Shown: positions 1 through 12,299, counted from the first letter of the stretch. The stretch: 64,000 bases of DNA from Amanita rubescens (GCA_015039365.1 WION01000182.1:44115-108114), one strand, 5' to 3'. Program-made: numbers and translations. Notes: generated by a model not told the origin, from the sequence alone.

Positions 1-130
1 CTGGACAAAACATGTTTTCTACTGTGTGAATTGGCTGTAATATTCCTAGAGCTTTCCTAGAGCTTTCCTAATGGATTCCTAATCATTTTGCTAGGAATGC
101 TAGGAGTTTCCTTGGAATATTCCTTGTGTG

Positions 131-196
131 GTCATGTGACATGACCAGATGGTCTGTGCACAGGCCCACAGGTATATAAGGAGGGGGCATCTACTG
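131..196 (+). repeat. 66-bp inverted repeat, copy 1 (TATA-containing)
   Basis: This stretch (GTGGTCATGTGACATGACC ... GAGGGGGCATCT) is the reverse complement of 14749-14814 with only two mismatches. It contains TATATAAGG, so it may be a promoter part of a mobile element such as an LTR. The downstream flanks of the two copies differ. I cannot assign it to a named family. Confidence 0.75.
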
Positions 197-789
197 TAGT
201 GAAAAAGAGGACACTCATAATAACCCTTAAAATACTCTGCCCATTGCAGTGTTGCGATGAGCAGAGTATTTTTCTATTTTTTTGAGGATTGTGATAGTGA
301 ATACATCTCACACTATTTAGATACATCATACATGAGGCCACACACACCACATGCAGTGGTGACACCAGTGCATTCCATATGCTTTGGTGGACACTTTTAC
401 AGTACTGGGGCATTAAAGGATACATGCCATGGAATCCTTCACACATTGGTTGGTTCTGCCCAACTAACAAATGCAGACTGTAGGTCCAGCTGGGAGCTAC
501 TACACAGATTGGTGGTTTTCTATCACCAAGAGTTGGTGGAAAATAGAGATGACCCAGGTAATTTTCACTATAAGTTGGTTTGCCTCATAATAATTGGTCA
601 CAGATGTGGACAGGGCTCACTTGCCAAATGTGTTAGTTTTATTGATAACAATCTGATAAAATTTTGAAAAATGCTAAAAATGCTCTCAAAGTAAATATTT
701 GCATTTGTTTATGTTTGTTTACACAAATAAACAATATGGGCATCATTTGACAGCATTTTTTGAAGGTATGAGTTTGGAGGGGCTGTGGA
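197..789. other. No gene seen; AT-rich repeat DNA
   Basis: Open frames here are short and have no recognisable motif. A perfect 10-bp inverted repeat (AATACTCTGC at 231-240, GCAGAGTATT at 261-270) lies in a segment resembling the tandem units inside the small hAT element at 16233-16530, so this is probably a fragment of a related element. Confidence 0.5.
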
Positions 790-1207
790 TGGTTGTTTGG
801 TATTGTTTAATATTGTATGGTGTTATCTATGCTTGCAATAAAATCTCAAAAAAATACTTTAAAATGCAGAAAAGTCATGTGATCTAGGACATATAGGGAT
901 TGGGACCAAACTTGAGATATTTGCAAAATACTTTTTTTGGACACAAGTTGGCAAAATAATAATAATTCAAAATGCCAAAACTCATTTGATCAAGAATTAT
1001 TGGATAAGCCAAACTTCCAAAAAGTACTTTTTGTCTTCTGGTGTCACCATCACCATTCCATGTGCCATGATCACTGCAAAGCCACAACCCAACACAATTC
1101 AGTCAGGGGTTTCTGGTGATAGTCAGTATAGTTTGGTCTGTTTTAGGAAGTTGGGGTTGCTGGTGGTTCAGTAGCAGAAGTCAGTCACTTGCAGTGACTT
1201 GTGCACA
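790..1207 (+). repeat. Dispersed repeat, copy A
   Basis: About 420 bp that aligns by eye in the same orientation with 13573-13970. Shared blocks include the stretch after GCTTGCAATAAAA, the 'GATC(T/C)AGG.CATATAGG' block, 'TTTTAGGAAGTTGGGGTTGC' and 'GCAGTGACTTGTGC'. The copies differ by many substitutions and small gaps. It has no coding capacity I recognise. Confidence 0.7.
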
Positions 1208-1925
1208 TGTTTTTACTTACTACATTTGCATATGTAACTTGTACTATAAAAACCACACAAATATATGACTAGACCTCAGTCTAGTTTTAACAGTCAAACT
1301 GTTTCATTATCACCTAAGATCCCTTGAGGATTTAATTGATAACACCCCCATAGTTTCTCCCATGTGCAGTATTGGCTGCTGGTGACATTTTGAAGATGCT
1401 CAACAGCATAATGGTGTCTTGATGTGTGTGAAGTTGCATGTTGGCATTGTTTGTCAAGTAAAACAGCAGATTCCAGATGATTCTGCAGTGGCTTGAAGAA
1501 TCTTGATGTCATTTGTGACAAAGAAGACAAGTGCATGCAAGTGTGTGTCCACAGCATGAGCAGGTATGATAGCTTACCTATTGTGATATGGTCTTAGCAC
1601 TACCCTTTGGTGTAGTAGTGGTGGAGAGAGGAAGAGAATGGATTGTCCTATTCTACAATACAGGACAGGTTTATATACTAAGAGATAACAAATATGTACA
1701 TACATATATGTAAGCATATAGTATAGATGGGAAGGTATGGCATGCTAAGCACACCATAAGGTGTGATCATGAGTCTATCATGATGTCATTATGATGTGAG
1801 TGATATGATTAATAGACACTTTATACTGGGAGGTCAGATTGAACAAAGCAACACCATGTGAAAAATATGCATGATAAGGAAGAGGAGGACAAAAAACTAC
1901 AAAAATCATGAGTAATATGATGTTT
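1208..1925. other. No gene seen
   Basis: Low-complexity AT-rich DNA with no open frame carrying a recognisable motif and no repeat boundary that I could place. Confidence 0.4.
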
Positions 1926-2052
1926 ATTTGCTAATTGATTTTCAGGGTCAATCAATTCTGTAGCCTTGGTCAGTGGCTTTCTAAATGTGGTTGTATGATA
2001 GTGTTTGGTGCTGATTTCATTGAGATATTTGCTAATTGATTTTCAGGGTCAA
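1926..2052 (+). repeat. 26-bp direct repeat pair
   Basis: The 26-base sequence beginning ATTTGCTAATTGATTTTC occurs exactly at 1926-1951 and again at 2027-2052, 101 bp apart, immediately left of the long palindrome. Confidence 0.85.
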
Positions 2053-2070
2053 ATTTCTAAAAAAGGAAAT

Positions 2071-3214
2071 TGATAATTTAATGTGTACTTTAGGGTCCAG
2101 TGGTAATTTCCTAAAATAGAAATAGTGCCCTTTGGCCTTGCCATTTTGGGAAATATCTGCTCACTGTCAGTGGTGATGAGCAGCAAGAAATGGCAGTACA
2201 TGTATCTCCCTTAATACTGAATACTTTTGTGGTGTGTTTTTTGGAACATATTCCTTATATGTATATGCACTTATCCACTATGTTAGAATGTAAAAAATGC
2301 AAATGGTTTCTGTCAGAATGCAACATGTCTTGCTCACTGTTGACAACAGTGAGGAGCCACAAATGACAATATCTCCATCAATACTGGTTATTTCTGTGGC
2401 GCTTTTTTTGGTATACCCTTATTAGGCATATAACAGGGTATTTGGAATGTTAGAATGCAAATAGTATGCACAAATCATGCACAAATAAAATTGGTGTGCT
2501 CACTGTCTGTCACAATGAGCAGCCATATCTCCACCAAAACAAGATCTTTCTGTGGCGCTTTTTTGGACTTTGATTTCTTATGATAACAGAGTGTCATTCA
2601 GGGTGTCTGGAAGCAGATTGCCCTGCCAATTAATGTGTAACTTTTAATTTCATGATAAGAGTCTGAACTTCAGATTGAGTGGCTGACAAGTTCACATATC
2701 AGGATAAATGGGACATTTCACTTGATCTTGCCTAGGGATCCTCTATTGAGACCTTCCTAATGTTTATCTTTGCTAGGTATGATCCCAAATCCAAAAAAGC
2801 GCCACAGGAAGATCTTGTTTTGGTGGAGATATGACTGCTCATTGTGGCAGACAGTGAGCACACCAATTTTATTTGTGGCATGATTGGTGCATACTATTTG
2901 CATTCTAACATTCAAACACCTTCCTATATACCTAATAAGGGTATACCAAAAAAAGCGCCACAGAAATAACCAGTATTGATGGAGATATTGTCATTTCGCA
3001 TTTTTTACATTCTAACATAGTGGATAAGTGCATATACATATAAGGAATATGTTCCAAAAAATGTGCCACAAAAGTATTCAGTATTAAGGGAGATACTGCC
3101 ATTTCTTGCTGCTCATCACCACTGACAGTGAGCAGATATTTCCCAAAATGGCAAGGCTGAAGGGCACTATTTCTATTTTAGGAAATGTGCCACTGGACCC
3201 TAAAGCACACATTA
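2071..3214. repeat. Long imperfect palindrome (fold-back element)
   Basis: The left arm is about 2071-2573, the right arm about 2783-3214, with a roughly 210-bp spacer. The arms are reverse complements of each other along their whole length, including the blocks around 'TAGGGTCCAG', 'CTCACTGTCAGTGGTGATG', 'CATATACATATAAGGAATAT' and 'GTGGCGCTTTTTT'. The left arm has about 65 extra bases (around 2300-2367) missing from the right arm. A transcript through it would form a very long hairpin. No open frame with a known domain lies in it. It could be a MITE-like or fold-back element or a local inverted duplication. Confidence 0.85.
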
Positions 3215-3818
3215 TTGTGTTTTGCACATGACGTTGTGGTCACATAGTCACACATATGTTTTCTGCATCCAGGCTTTGAAAAATTATAACAAATCAACCA
3301 CTTATCCATTCACTTCACCGTTGTATTTCTGAGATGTTAGGGTTATTAGCTAGGTGTTGGTCAAGTTTTTAGGCTGAAAAACTTAGTTTGGATAATACGT
3401 GTATGCTGGCAGTGTTATAAATTTCAAATTGAAATTCCTACAAGTGTAAAAAGAGGCAGACGTTAGTGAATGGACTATAGAACCTCTACTTAGTAAGTCT
3501 GCAATATCTCAAGGGTGCACATGGCATTGAGAACCCATGAATGTGTGGCAATGAACAATTTTTATTTGAGCTATCTACAAGTAACTAGTGGTGGTAACTA
3601 TGCTATACTACGAATTGATGACGTGTCATATGGGTCATGATATGGGTCATACAGGTCATAACAAAGAGGTAGTCCATGTTCCTAATTACTATCATTCAAA
3701 TTCAACTTGCCAGCCTTGACGAGGCTGACATCGATCTCGGCATACCTCAAGATTAGATCTGCCATTCCTTTCCTTATTCCTAACCACCCAGAGAGTTTCT
3801 CGATGTTGATGCATGGAC
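3215..3818. other. No gene seen
   Basis: AT-rich non-coding sequence between the palindrome and the decayed gene. Short tandem variants of 'ATGGGTCAT' occur near 3625-3660. Nothing else is supported. Confidence 0.4.
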
Positions 3819-5544
3819 CTACAAGTTGGTCAATGGTGACAAAGCCCTCACCATCAAAAACTGCTGCATATCTGCTGAGATCCTGACCTCCTCAACAGGT
3901 GTGTTGATCACAGTAGCTAAGCCATTTTGTGTGATCAACGGATAATCAAGGTTGGCTGCTTCAACGTCTACAGGCTGTGGCCCGGCGTTTGTCTGCATAG
4001 CAAGCCAGTCACTGGTGGGAGGTACGGGCATTGAGTATGCTTGCATGGGGTATGGAAATGGTGCTGGTGGCAGTGAGCTGTAGTACAGGTGGTAGTAATT
4101 CATTCCCATCCCAATTGATGGAACATTGGAGGCTGGAGGCTGGAGTTTGGCAGGTGCCCTTGTGCATGGTCCATTTTGATGTGGATTAACCTCAGGCGGC
4201 ATTTTGGATACATAATACTTGTCTGGGTGTTGTGTCTGCTGAATGCATGAGCGACAAATCTCTGAGATGCTGAGAAATAGGAATACGCACAGCCATGTTT
4301 GCCCACAAGTTCAAATTACTCTCGGTAACCGGGTAGCAAATCCCATGTTCGTCCTTCCAGAAAATGGCCTTCTTGTCAGGGTGACTGTGTGTCTTGCAGG
4401 AATGGAGTTCTATGATTGTTTCCCAGTTCTTACAGCACATAGCAAAGTTGGTGTCAGGCACTCCACCGAGTGAAGGCTCTGAAGGCCCTGGAGACTTGGT
4501 GGAGTTTGGCAATCTCTTAGATTTCTGCCCAGAAGTGTTCTATCAATGTGCAATCAAATTAGTAACAAATGTATGCCAAAATCCACATTCCTCACCTTTC
4601 CAGCAATTCCGCCCATCTGGGAAGCTTTGGGGGCATGCTTATTGAATAGATTGACAACTACCTTCTTCGCATTGCCTCACCGCAGCCTTATAAAATTGAG
4701 CAACATGTCCAATTGTCATTGAGATGTAAGATTGGCAGGCAAAGCACCTTTTTGCTCAGTGCTGAGCTGGTATTGAATGCAAAGTTTTGATGAATGTACA
4801 TTGAATGTTACGGATAGGAGTTCTTGCAATTCAGGCCATGGCATCAACGACTTTATGATTTCAGGAATACACGTGCCATTCACAGTGTCGTTGACTCAAA
4901 TATTGATGTCAAAGATGGGGGGTCTCTATCAAGGATATGCATTAGAACTAGTAGTTGCTCATGATTGCTCAAACGTGACTCACCATCATTGTCGTTGTCA
5001 TCAATATCATCAGCTGCCTTCTTTCGTGAAGCTTTGGACTTCTTTGAGACACATGTGGACTTTGGTTTAGTTTTCGCCTTCCGCACCACGGGCAAAAGAT
5101 CATCAGAATCCATGTTGTCCTCAATTTCAACCGAATCACTGGTTCCTTCTCCATCATCTTCATCGATGCCAGCACCATCACTATTGATGATATGCTGAAA
5201 CACAGTTTCAACAGGGGCCAGTCCGTTGTGCCTTCCAAGTCCTGATGCATCTGATGCATAACCTGAATGGAACTTGGAGTGGTGATATCTGTCGAGTGAG
5301 AACTGCGCCGTAACGGGATGACTGCAGCATGTACAGATGGCCTTGCTGCCACAGACTCTTGCTTCCAAGGACAACCTCTACCCCTTTTTGGAATGGAAAG
5401 GGAGTTGGGTGCATCTGGAACACCAGCAGATGGTGCAACAGGCTGGAAATCAGGTGTGGCAGGAGTAATAGACAAGGCAGCTAACTGCTGCTGCTGCTTC
5501 AGTTTTGCTGCCTCTGTACGCTTCTTAACTGCACCACATCTCAT
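3819..5544 (-). pseudogene. Decayed multi-exon gene, function unknown
   Basis: Several minus-strand open stretches look protein-like rather than random. One (4192-4512) contains 'CKTHSHPDKKAIFW' and 'YPVTESNLNLWANM'. A Pro-rich stretch with repeated Tyr/Pro/Met lies at 3819-4202. An acidic and Lys-rich stretch at 4880-5374 has runs of D/E followed by KKSKASRKKAADD, and a Gln-rich start lies at 5544 (KLKQQQQLAAL). They fall in different frames and no consistent set of splice sites joins them, so I treat them as remnants of one or two genes. The acidic/basic composition suggests a nuclear protein, but I recognise no family. It lies in repeat DNA and may belong to a dispersed transposon-associated gene family. 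Confidence 0.35.
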
Positions 5545-6159
5545 GTATGTGCCAGCATAAGCCTGAGGAATAGAATGGGGTGAGCCATTGGGTGTGTAGA
5601 CAGCAAGGGAGATATAACATGGGTGCTGGTACTCACAGGAATGCTGCTCATAGATGACCCTAGCCTTGTACAGCGCTCAATTGGTGACATATTGAACTCT
5701 TGAATGCAAATGTGTAATCCTCATGCATTCGTGTCTTCCGAGCCTTTGACTGAATGTGCACAGCCAACAATAATTTCCGTGTATCAGGGTATCTAGAGAG
5801 TATCAAATTGCATAATCAATTGTGCAAGGGTGGTGCATCACTCACAATGGTTTTCAAGTGTCTTGAGGATGACAATAGCCATGGATGAATCACAATCGAT
5901 CTCGGAGATCGATGAGAGGCAGTGATAATGTCACATCATTGTGACTATCTCACTTATCTGATCTCTGCATCATGACCGACCGGCTGTGTGCTACAGAACT
6001 GTGGCCCAGGGATCAATGTAAGTGACCAATCTATCCCTGTTGAATGTGTAAACTTGCCTGTACAATGTGTACAGGAGTGGTGCTCACCCAAAGAAATCTG
6101 CCCCTACCACCTTCCAACAATGTCCATATTCTCAAATTTTGCTGTGCCATCATTAGTGT
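5545..6159. other. No gene seen
   Basis: Upstream of the decayed gene. Open frames are short and have no motif. Confidence 0.4.
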
Positions 6160-6346
6160 TTAAAAGTCTGGTCTGGTCCAGTCTTTTGCATCATTTTTGG
6201 TGCAACTGGACCTGGACCGGTCTTTTTAATTTTGCTATTTCAGGCAACTGGACCAAAACTGGTATGGACTGGTTGCCAACAGTTGTGAGTGAAATGGCAA
6301 CCAGTTCAGGACCAGTCTTTATTCGGACTGGTCCAGAACTGGTGGT
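6160..6346. repeat. Subterminal-repeat-rich flank
   Basis: Dense short motifs of the form (C)TGGTCCAGT / ACTGGACC in both orientations, the kind of subterminal repeat seen at hAT-type element ends. A similar cluster lies at 12652-12700 on the other side of the chromovirus. No terminal boundary or target duplication could be fixed. Confidence 0.45.
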
Positions 6347-6800
6347 TGTTACGAACTCATTAATCTCAACCTAAGTTGCAATAGCAACTTTAGTCACAAT
6401 TACAAATCTAAGTCAAACATTGATTAAGATCACAAGTTCAATACTAAGTTAAGTCGTTAACTTAGTATCTGAGGACGATTGTGGTTGACGAGTAAAGAGT
6501 AAGGTTATATTGCCAGATGACAATAAACAGCTAAGTCGAACTTAGGGTTCGACTCTAAAGTACAGGTGGTCTTTATACTAGCAAGTACAATGAGACATAC
6601 TAATTAGTGTATAAGCATAAGTATGAAAGTAAGTATAAGGACGGCATCATATGTGGAACAAAGAATGGTATCGATAAGTGAACGAGTTAGTCCATATGAA
6701 TCAAGCATAAAGGGGATGACGAGTAAGGTAGGCATAAAGAAATAAACATGTCCGACATGTCATGTAAGCATAATGTGGGAGTCTGTACCATGTTGTAACA
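6347..6800 (-). mobile_element. 3' LTR of the chromovirus
   Basis: This 454-bp segment begins TGTTAC and ends GTAACA, a perfect 6-bp terminal inverted repeat of LTR type. It is closely similar along its whole length to 12850-13305 in the same orientation. Read on the minus strand it is directly preceded by a purine-rich tract (ATAGGGGAGAGC, plus-strand about 6801-6814), as expected of a polypurine tract next to a 3' LTR. The five bases on either side (GTGGT, CTAGC) do not match, which fits an LTR still joined to internal element sequence on its right. Confidence 0.85.
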
Positions 6801-6849
6801 CTAGCTCTCCCCTATGTTGTTGACTGCAACAACAGAACGTTCAGGTGTT

Positions 6850-8555
6850 CATGTTGTGCTCGGCATTGTCATTGTAGTTGTAGCCATAATCGCCATAGTC
6901 GTAGCAGGCATCATCATCAGCTCCATCGCACTGTCATCTGTTGACGCATCGCTGACACTGTGACATGTGATGCGCCTTCTTCTTTCCCTTCTTCTTCGGC
7001 TGGCGAGGGCGGCGGCGAGTGGTAGCTGAGGTAGTTCAAGGATGTCCTTGCATCTGAGTGGAAGGACCGGGTGTTGGATTGCGTTGGCGCATGGGAGTGC
7101 GTGTAGATATAGTAGGCAGAGGAGGAATTGCAATAGCAAGATGATGATCCTCAGAGGCATGCTTGCCTCGGCAGTGAATGCAGTGGTTGTAGCGGTGGGG
7201 GCGCTGGTTGGTGGCATTAGTCATACTGCAGGTCGTAGGTCATTGAGGAGGCGAAGGGTCATTTCGTCGAGTAGTGGGGACAGGAATATTCCAGACTCCA
7301 TGGTGAATAACGGTGGTGGTGGGGGATGGTGCGGATCGATGAGGAGGAGGAGTCTTCTTATCTCGTTTTGGTTCTTCCATAATGGGATCGCTTGTTGTAC
7401 GGATTCGGTGATGAAGATCGAGATCACTGATTGCATTATTGATCTGCAAAATGTGGTCGCTAGTGAGTTGATGCAGGGGAACTCCATCTGCAAATTCATT
7501 TGTAGTCCATTCTGTGTCTCCTTGGATACTGGACAGGAGGTCTCAGATCTTTCCGGTGAGGCACCAGATTTCTCTTGATTTACAATCTGTCTCCATAATG
7601 CATCTAGTTGCTCGGTGTCGGTCGGGAGTGGCTTCGGTAGCACGAAACCAATGGTTGATGAGGATGCAGTTATTTTTGTCTCGAGGCTGTATCTTTATTC
7701 CAAACCTTTGGTCCTTGATGCTTTCTATAGCAAGGATGATATAGTGCTCGATGTTGGCTGTGAGAAGTCATTGTAATAGATCTATCGCCAGTTGATCTAG
7801 ATTTCCTCCTTTTGGGTGGACATCTTCCCAGTAGAGTGATGTAACATTCAAAAACATTTCGATTAAATCGGCACAATGGTAGTTGTACTGATCTTGGGCT
7901 TGACTGGCGAGGGTGGTGGCAGTTCGATAATCCATGAGAAGTTGCCAGACTTGGGCTATCCTTTCTTGGTCATAGTAATCAATCTGTAATCCAGCGGTCT
8001 CACAGATTAGACTGACTCGGTCTCTAACCTTGGTGTAAGTAGTAACTCCATGATAACTGAGATAGCGATTGGGGGTGGTTCATATGATGGAGCTAGCCAT
8101 ATCGCGGTGAGTCCCATCTGTACTGTGACCCTGGTCGTGGCTTCGAACAGGTTCATTATGAGATTGAGTCGGAGTGTGACCGGCAAGTACTGTCTCTCTA
8201 TGTAGGGTAATGCCAATGTCTTCAGCGTTTCTAGGTGGGATTGGTTGGCTAGTGCAACTTTTTTCAATTCGTCCAGGTACAGCCAGAGCTTCTGATGTTC
8301 TGTCTTGGGTTTCCTGGGCTTCAGTGGGAGTGATTGGGATCGTCTGAGACGACATTTGATCAGGAAGATCTGTGGGAAACATCAATGAAGTTGTTCAGGG
8401 TCAACGTCTTCTTTGTCAGGTGTCGGTGGTATGAAGAACGAGTCAGAGTTGGTGGGAGTCAGAGGAAGTGGTGAGTTGGGCGTCAGTGGTCTCCCCAGCA
8501 TAAAATTCGGACCAGGGGAAGTGTTGAACGGCATTGGTAGTGTCGTTTCCATTTT
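6850..8555 (-). pseudogene. Decayed third ORF downstream of pol
   Basis: Between the chromodomain and the 3' LTR there are about 1.7 kb with broken minus-strand coding. A likely start near 8551 gives a Pro/Ser-rich N terminus (GRPLTPNSPLPLTPTN). A later piece in one frame (7449 to 7036, one internal stop) contains 'HCIHCRGKHASEDHH', a C-x2-C-x4-H zinc-knuckle-like pattern, followed by Arg/Lys-rich sequence. Fungal chromoviruses can carry an additional ORF here. Its role is not known to me, and frameshifts and stops make this copy non-functional. Confidence 0.4.
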
Positions 8556-8596
8556 GCATAGTTATGTGGTGTGTGAATGATGTTTCAAAGTTTCCT

Positions 8597-9038
8597 TCAT
8601 CTTTTATATTCTAGAAGGAGGTCTTCCATATGCGTCAAATTGTTTTCTGGTTCCCATGTGTTTTTGCTTATGTCATAGCCTTTCCACTTTACAAGGAATT
8701 GTAATTTTCCTCTGAACTTGTGGTGTGCAAGTAGCGCTTCTACTTCGTATTCTTGTTCTCCTTCGATCAGATTGGGAGGGGGCCTTGTTTCTGTTGTTCC
8801 ATGAAAGGAAGTTTCTTTGAACGGTGTTAGTAAGGCGGCGTGGAATACGTTATGGATTTTCCATTGTCTTGGTAGCATGAGATGATATGTCACTGGTCCT
8901 AAGACTTCTTTGATGGAAAAGGGTCCTTCTCATTTAGGTGCGAGCTTTCTGCTCTGATAAGGAATCTTCAGGTTCCTGGACTCTAACCATACTTTGTCAT
9001 TGACTTTGAACAGTTTAGTCTTTCTCAGTTGTTCTCTC
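8597..9038 (-). pseudogene. Integrase C-terminus with chromodomain
   Basis: Minus-strand frame continuing from integrase after a frameshift at about 9036-9046. It shows the integrase C-terminal part (KLFKVNDKVWLE, then GPFSIKEVLGPV), the conserved 'WKIHNVFHAALLTPF' boundary and a chromodomain (YEVEALLAHHKFRGKLQF, VKWKGYD, TWEPENNL). Chromodomains of this type target integration to chromatin carrying particular histone marks. A TGA at 8930-8932 interrupts the frame where related elements have PK-R-x-GPF, consistent with CGA changed to TGA. Confidence 0.85.
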
Positions 9039-11759
9039 CATCATCTTAGCGCATGCTAGATTGTGTGCGGTGAGTGCTTCTTCTCGTGCATGGAACAAAG
9101 AGTTGATGCGATTATCAGCAGTTGGTGTGTTCATCTTATTCGAGACAAGGGGAAGTGCAACCAGGGATGTTCCATACATCAATTGAAAGGGCGATTGTTT
9201 CAACGCTTCATGAGTGTGTGAATTGTGTGCGAATTGTGCTATTGGTATCATCTTGTTCCAAGTATCTGGTTCATAGGCACAGAATATTTGGAGATAAGCT
9301 TCTAATTTGGTGTTATATTGTTCCGTTTGTCCATCAGTTTGTGGATGGAATGTGGTACTCATTTTGTGTTTGATCTTTAATGAGTCCATTATGCCATTGA
9401 AGACATGTGATGCAAACTGTGGTCCTCGATCGGAGATCATGACGTCGGGTAAACCAAAGTTTTTGAATACATTCCGAATGTAGAGGTTGGCAGTTTCGTC
9501 GGCGGTGATAGTTTTATTACAAGGCATGAGAATTACTCCCTTTGTAAGTCCTTGATCATCCACGATAAAGATAGAATCAAAACTGTCACTTGTGGGTAAA
9601 TCAGTTATGAAATCCATGGTTATTTGTTGAAAGGGTCAGTGTGCATGTGACTTGATTGGCATCAAGGGTGCGGTGGTAGGGTGAGTATTCGATTTCATTT
9701 GTTGACATGCAGTGCATCCGTCAATGAACTGTTTAACCATTTTAGACATCAATGGCCACCAGTAATATTCCTTTAATAGGGCAAGTGTTTTGAAGAAACC
9801 GGGGTGTCCGCTTGTTGGTGATTCATGAAAATCTCTAATAATATCTCGGCGAAGGTCGGCGTCAGGAGGGATAAAGGATTTCCCTTTGTACAGGATTAAT
9901 TCATCATCAAGGGTCCAATCAGAAAGGGCTGTGCGTAAAGGTGGTGTTCCTTTTTCTTTTAGGCATTTCTTGATTGATTGAGCGAATTCGTCTTTGACAG
10001 TTATTTCTATTGCTCTGTCACGGAGATCTTCAGCAATCGTGCAAACAAAAAGTTCATTTGGGAGCACCGTTATTAACTCTTCTGGTTCGTCTTTTGTCAT
10101 ATGATCGGGTCGGCAGGATAAGGTGTCTGCTATTATTAGTTTTGCTCCGGGAACATGGGTTAACTTAATATTAAATTGAGATAACTCATTCCACCATCGT
10201 GCTTGGTGGTTTGTAAGACATTGTGGTTCTCGATAATAGAGTAGATTCTTATGGTCGCAATGGATAATGACAGGGTGTTCTGCTCCTTCAAGCAGGTATC
10301 TCCATTCGTTGTAAAGAGCGTAGTAGATGGTGAATAGTTCTCAGTCATAGATTTGCCATCGTGTTTCAGTCGGTGTCAAAGCATGGGATAGGTATCCGCA
10401 TGGGTGTAAGTCACCATTGTCATCTTTCTGCATGAGAACTGCTCCTATGGCGCAGTCTGATGCGTCCGTTTGTAGAATAAAGGGTTTGTTAACATTGGGC
10501 ATCATTAAAACAGGTGTGGATGTGAAGCGTTCTTTTAATAGATCAAATGCAACTTGGCATTCTGCGGTCCATGTCCATAATTTGTTTTTCTTCGTTAGGT
10601 CGTGCAAGGGTCGTGCAAGGTGGGTGAATCCGAAAATAAACCTTCAATAGTAATTTCTGAATCCTAGGAAGGATCTAACTTGTTTAACGGTAGTAGGGGT
10701 TGGCCAGTCCCTGATTCCGGCAAGTTTGATTGGGTCCATTTTTATTGTATTTTTGGATATGATGGTGCCTAGAAAATCAACTTCTTTGGCAGCGAATTTA
10801 CACTTTTCAAGCTTGAGGTAAAGATTGTGTTTCTGTAATCGTTCAAGTACTTGTTTTGTTCAAATCTCGAGTTCTTCTTTAGTGCACAGATGTATTAGCA
10901 TGTCATCCATGTAGACAACGAGCCATCCTTTTTCTGTAAGATCCCTCAAATAATCGTCCATCATGGCTTGAAATGTTGCTGGTGAATTTCGTAATCCAAA
11001 GAACATGACGTTAGGTTCAAATAAACCTCAATTGGTAATAAAGGTGGCTTTCCATCTGTCAGATTCCTTGATTTGAACGTTATTATATCCCCAACAAATA
11101 TCCAATTTCGTAAAGTATTCCGAGTCTTTGAGTTTGATCATTAGATCGGAGATAAGGGGTAATGGATATGCGTTTGGTTTAGTATACTTGTTCAAATATC
11201 GATAATCTTGGCAGGGTCATAATTTTTGAGCTTCTTTCTTTTCTACAAAGAAGAAAGGTGATGCCTGCGGCAATTTTGATGGTCTGATGTAGCCTTTTTC
11301 GACGTGTTCTTTAATCCATTCATCCAGTGTGTTCTGCTGTTTCGGAGATAAGGGATAGATTTTTCCTCTTTTTGGTATGAAATCATTGCGAAGTTCTATC
11401 TGGTGATCCCAGGATCGGCTTTCTGGGAACTGTTCACTTGCTTTTTTCTCGAATACATCTTTCCATGCCAAGTATTCAGGAGGGAGCGTGTAAACCTCCT
11501 CTGTTTGATGGTACTTGTGTTCCATTTTTGAGCTGGTGTACGTATATTGTGCAATAGTTACTCGATCATATTTGTCTTCTGACCAGCTTCCTATGTCCTC
11601 AAATGTGCGTGTGTTCCATCCATGATCTGTCATCTGTGATCCTTTGTGTGACATCAAATATCCGATGACGAGATCTTCTTCCCATTCAGGCATAGCTATT
11701 CTGTCAATCCATTGACAGATGCTCCAAAGTGATGCCTTGATCTTGTCCTGTTCAGAGTC
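9015..11759 (-). pseudogene. pol: Chromovirus pol: RT, RNase H, integrase
   Basis: One uninterrupted reading frame except for TGA codons at 11217, 11028, 10860, 10644, 10341 and 9636 (plus-strand starts). Reverse transcriptase shows '[10 protein letters not shown]', '[10 protein letters not shown]', 'MFFGLRNSPATFQ' and the catalytic 'VYMDD' near 10915. RNase H shows 'ILQTDASDCAIGAVL' and 'IIHCDHKNL'. Integrase has an HH-CC zinc finger (HESPTSGHPG ... DGCTACQQMK) and the D,D,E core in 'FIVDDQGLTKG', 'VMISDRGPQF' and 'TDGQTEQYN'. The surrounding residues of most of the six stops fit an original CGA codon. Domains are otherwise well conserved, so decay is recent or limited to transitions. Confidence 0.92.
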
Positions 11760-12194
11760 TCAGAACTCTAGAGTCTTTTCTTTCCAATTTACATCTGGGT
11801 TATGCTTCTCTAGCCAAGGGAGCCCCAGTATAATCATTTGTTTTCCTATTGCTGATACGTAAAACCATTCGGTCATGCATTTTCCGTTCATTTTGAAGGT
11901 GATTAGACATTGTTCATCAATCTCTCCTTCTTTGTTTATGGTGCCATCGACGTTATAAACTCTGATTGGTCGTGAAGTTTTTCGTTTTCTCCATTTATGT
12001 GCTATCCTTTTGTCAACAAATATCCCTTTGGCTCCGCAGTCGATAAGGGCGATGAGGTTTTCAGTGTTATTTTCAGTTTCAACTTTGATAGGGACAGATA
12101 ATCTTCGTTTTGAAATAGATTGTACTGTTACATGAGATATATCGAGAGTTGAATCTGATAATTCTGGAACTTCATCCACTGTCATGAGTCCCAC
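11760..12194 (-). pseudogene. Chromovirus retropepsin-like protease
   Basis: The frame contains 'ALIDCGAKGIFVD' where active aspartic proteases of Ty3/gypsy elements have D-S/T-G-A, so the residue after the catalytic Asp is Cys here. The second conserved block 'IILGLPWLEKHNPDVNW' is typical. The frame ends in TGA at 11760-11762 and continues in phase into reverse transcriptase (DSEQDKI...), so this stop is also likely a mutated CGA. Upstream it is out of phase with gag, with indels near 12195 and 12300. Confidence 0.85.
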
Positions 12195-12299
12195 TGTTGA
12201 AAATCCTCAGTTTCATCAGCAAGGGATAGTAATAGATCATTCTTTTTGTCATGTGACATTCCTTTCATCAGCGCTTGGATGTTCTTGGTGTAATTCGGT

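Noticed and set aside
10160..10348. Separate minus-strand ORF within RNase H
   Set aside because: It is a shadow frame. The true RNase H frame runs through the region without a stop between 10340 and 10101.
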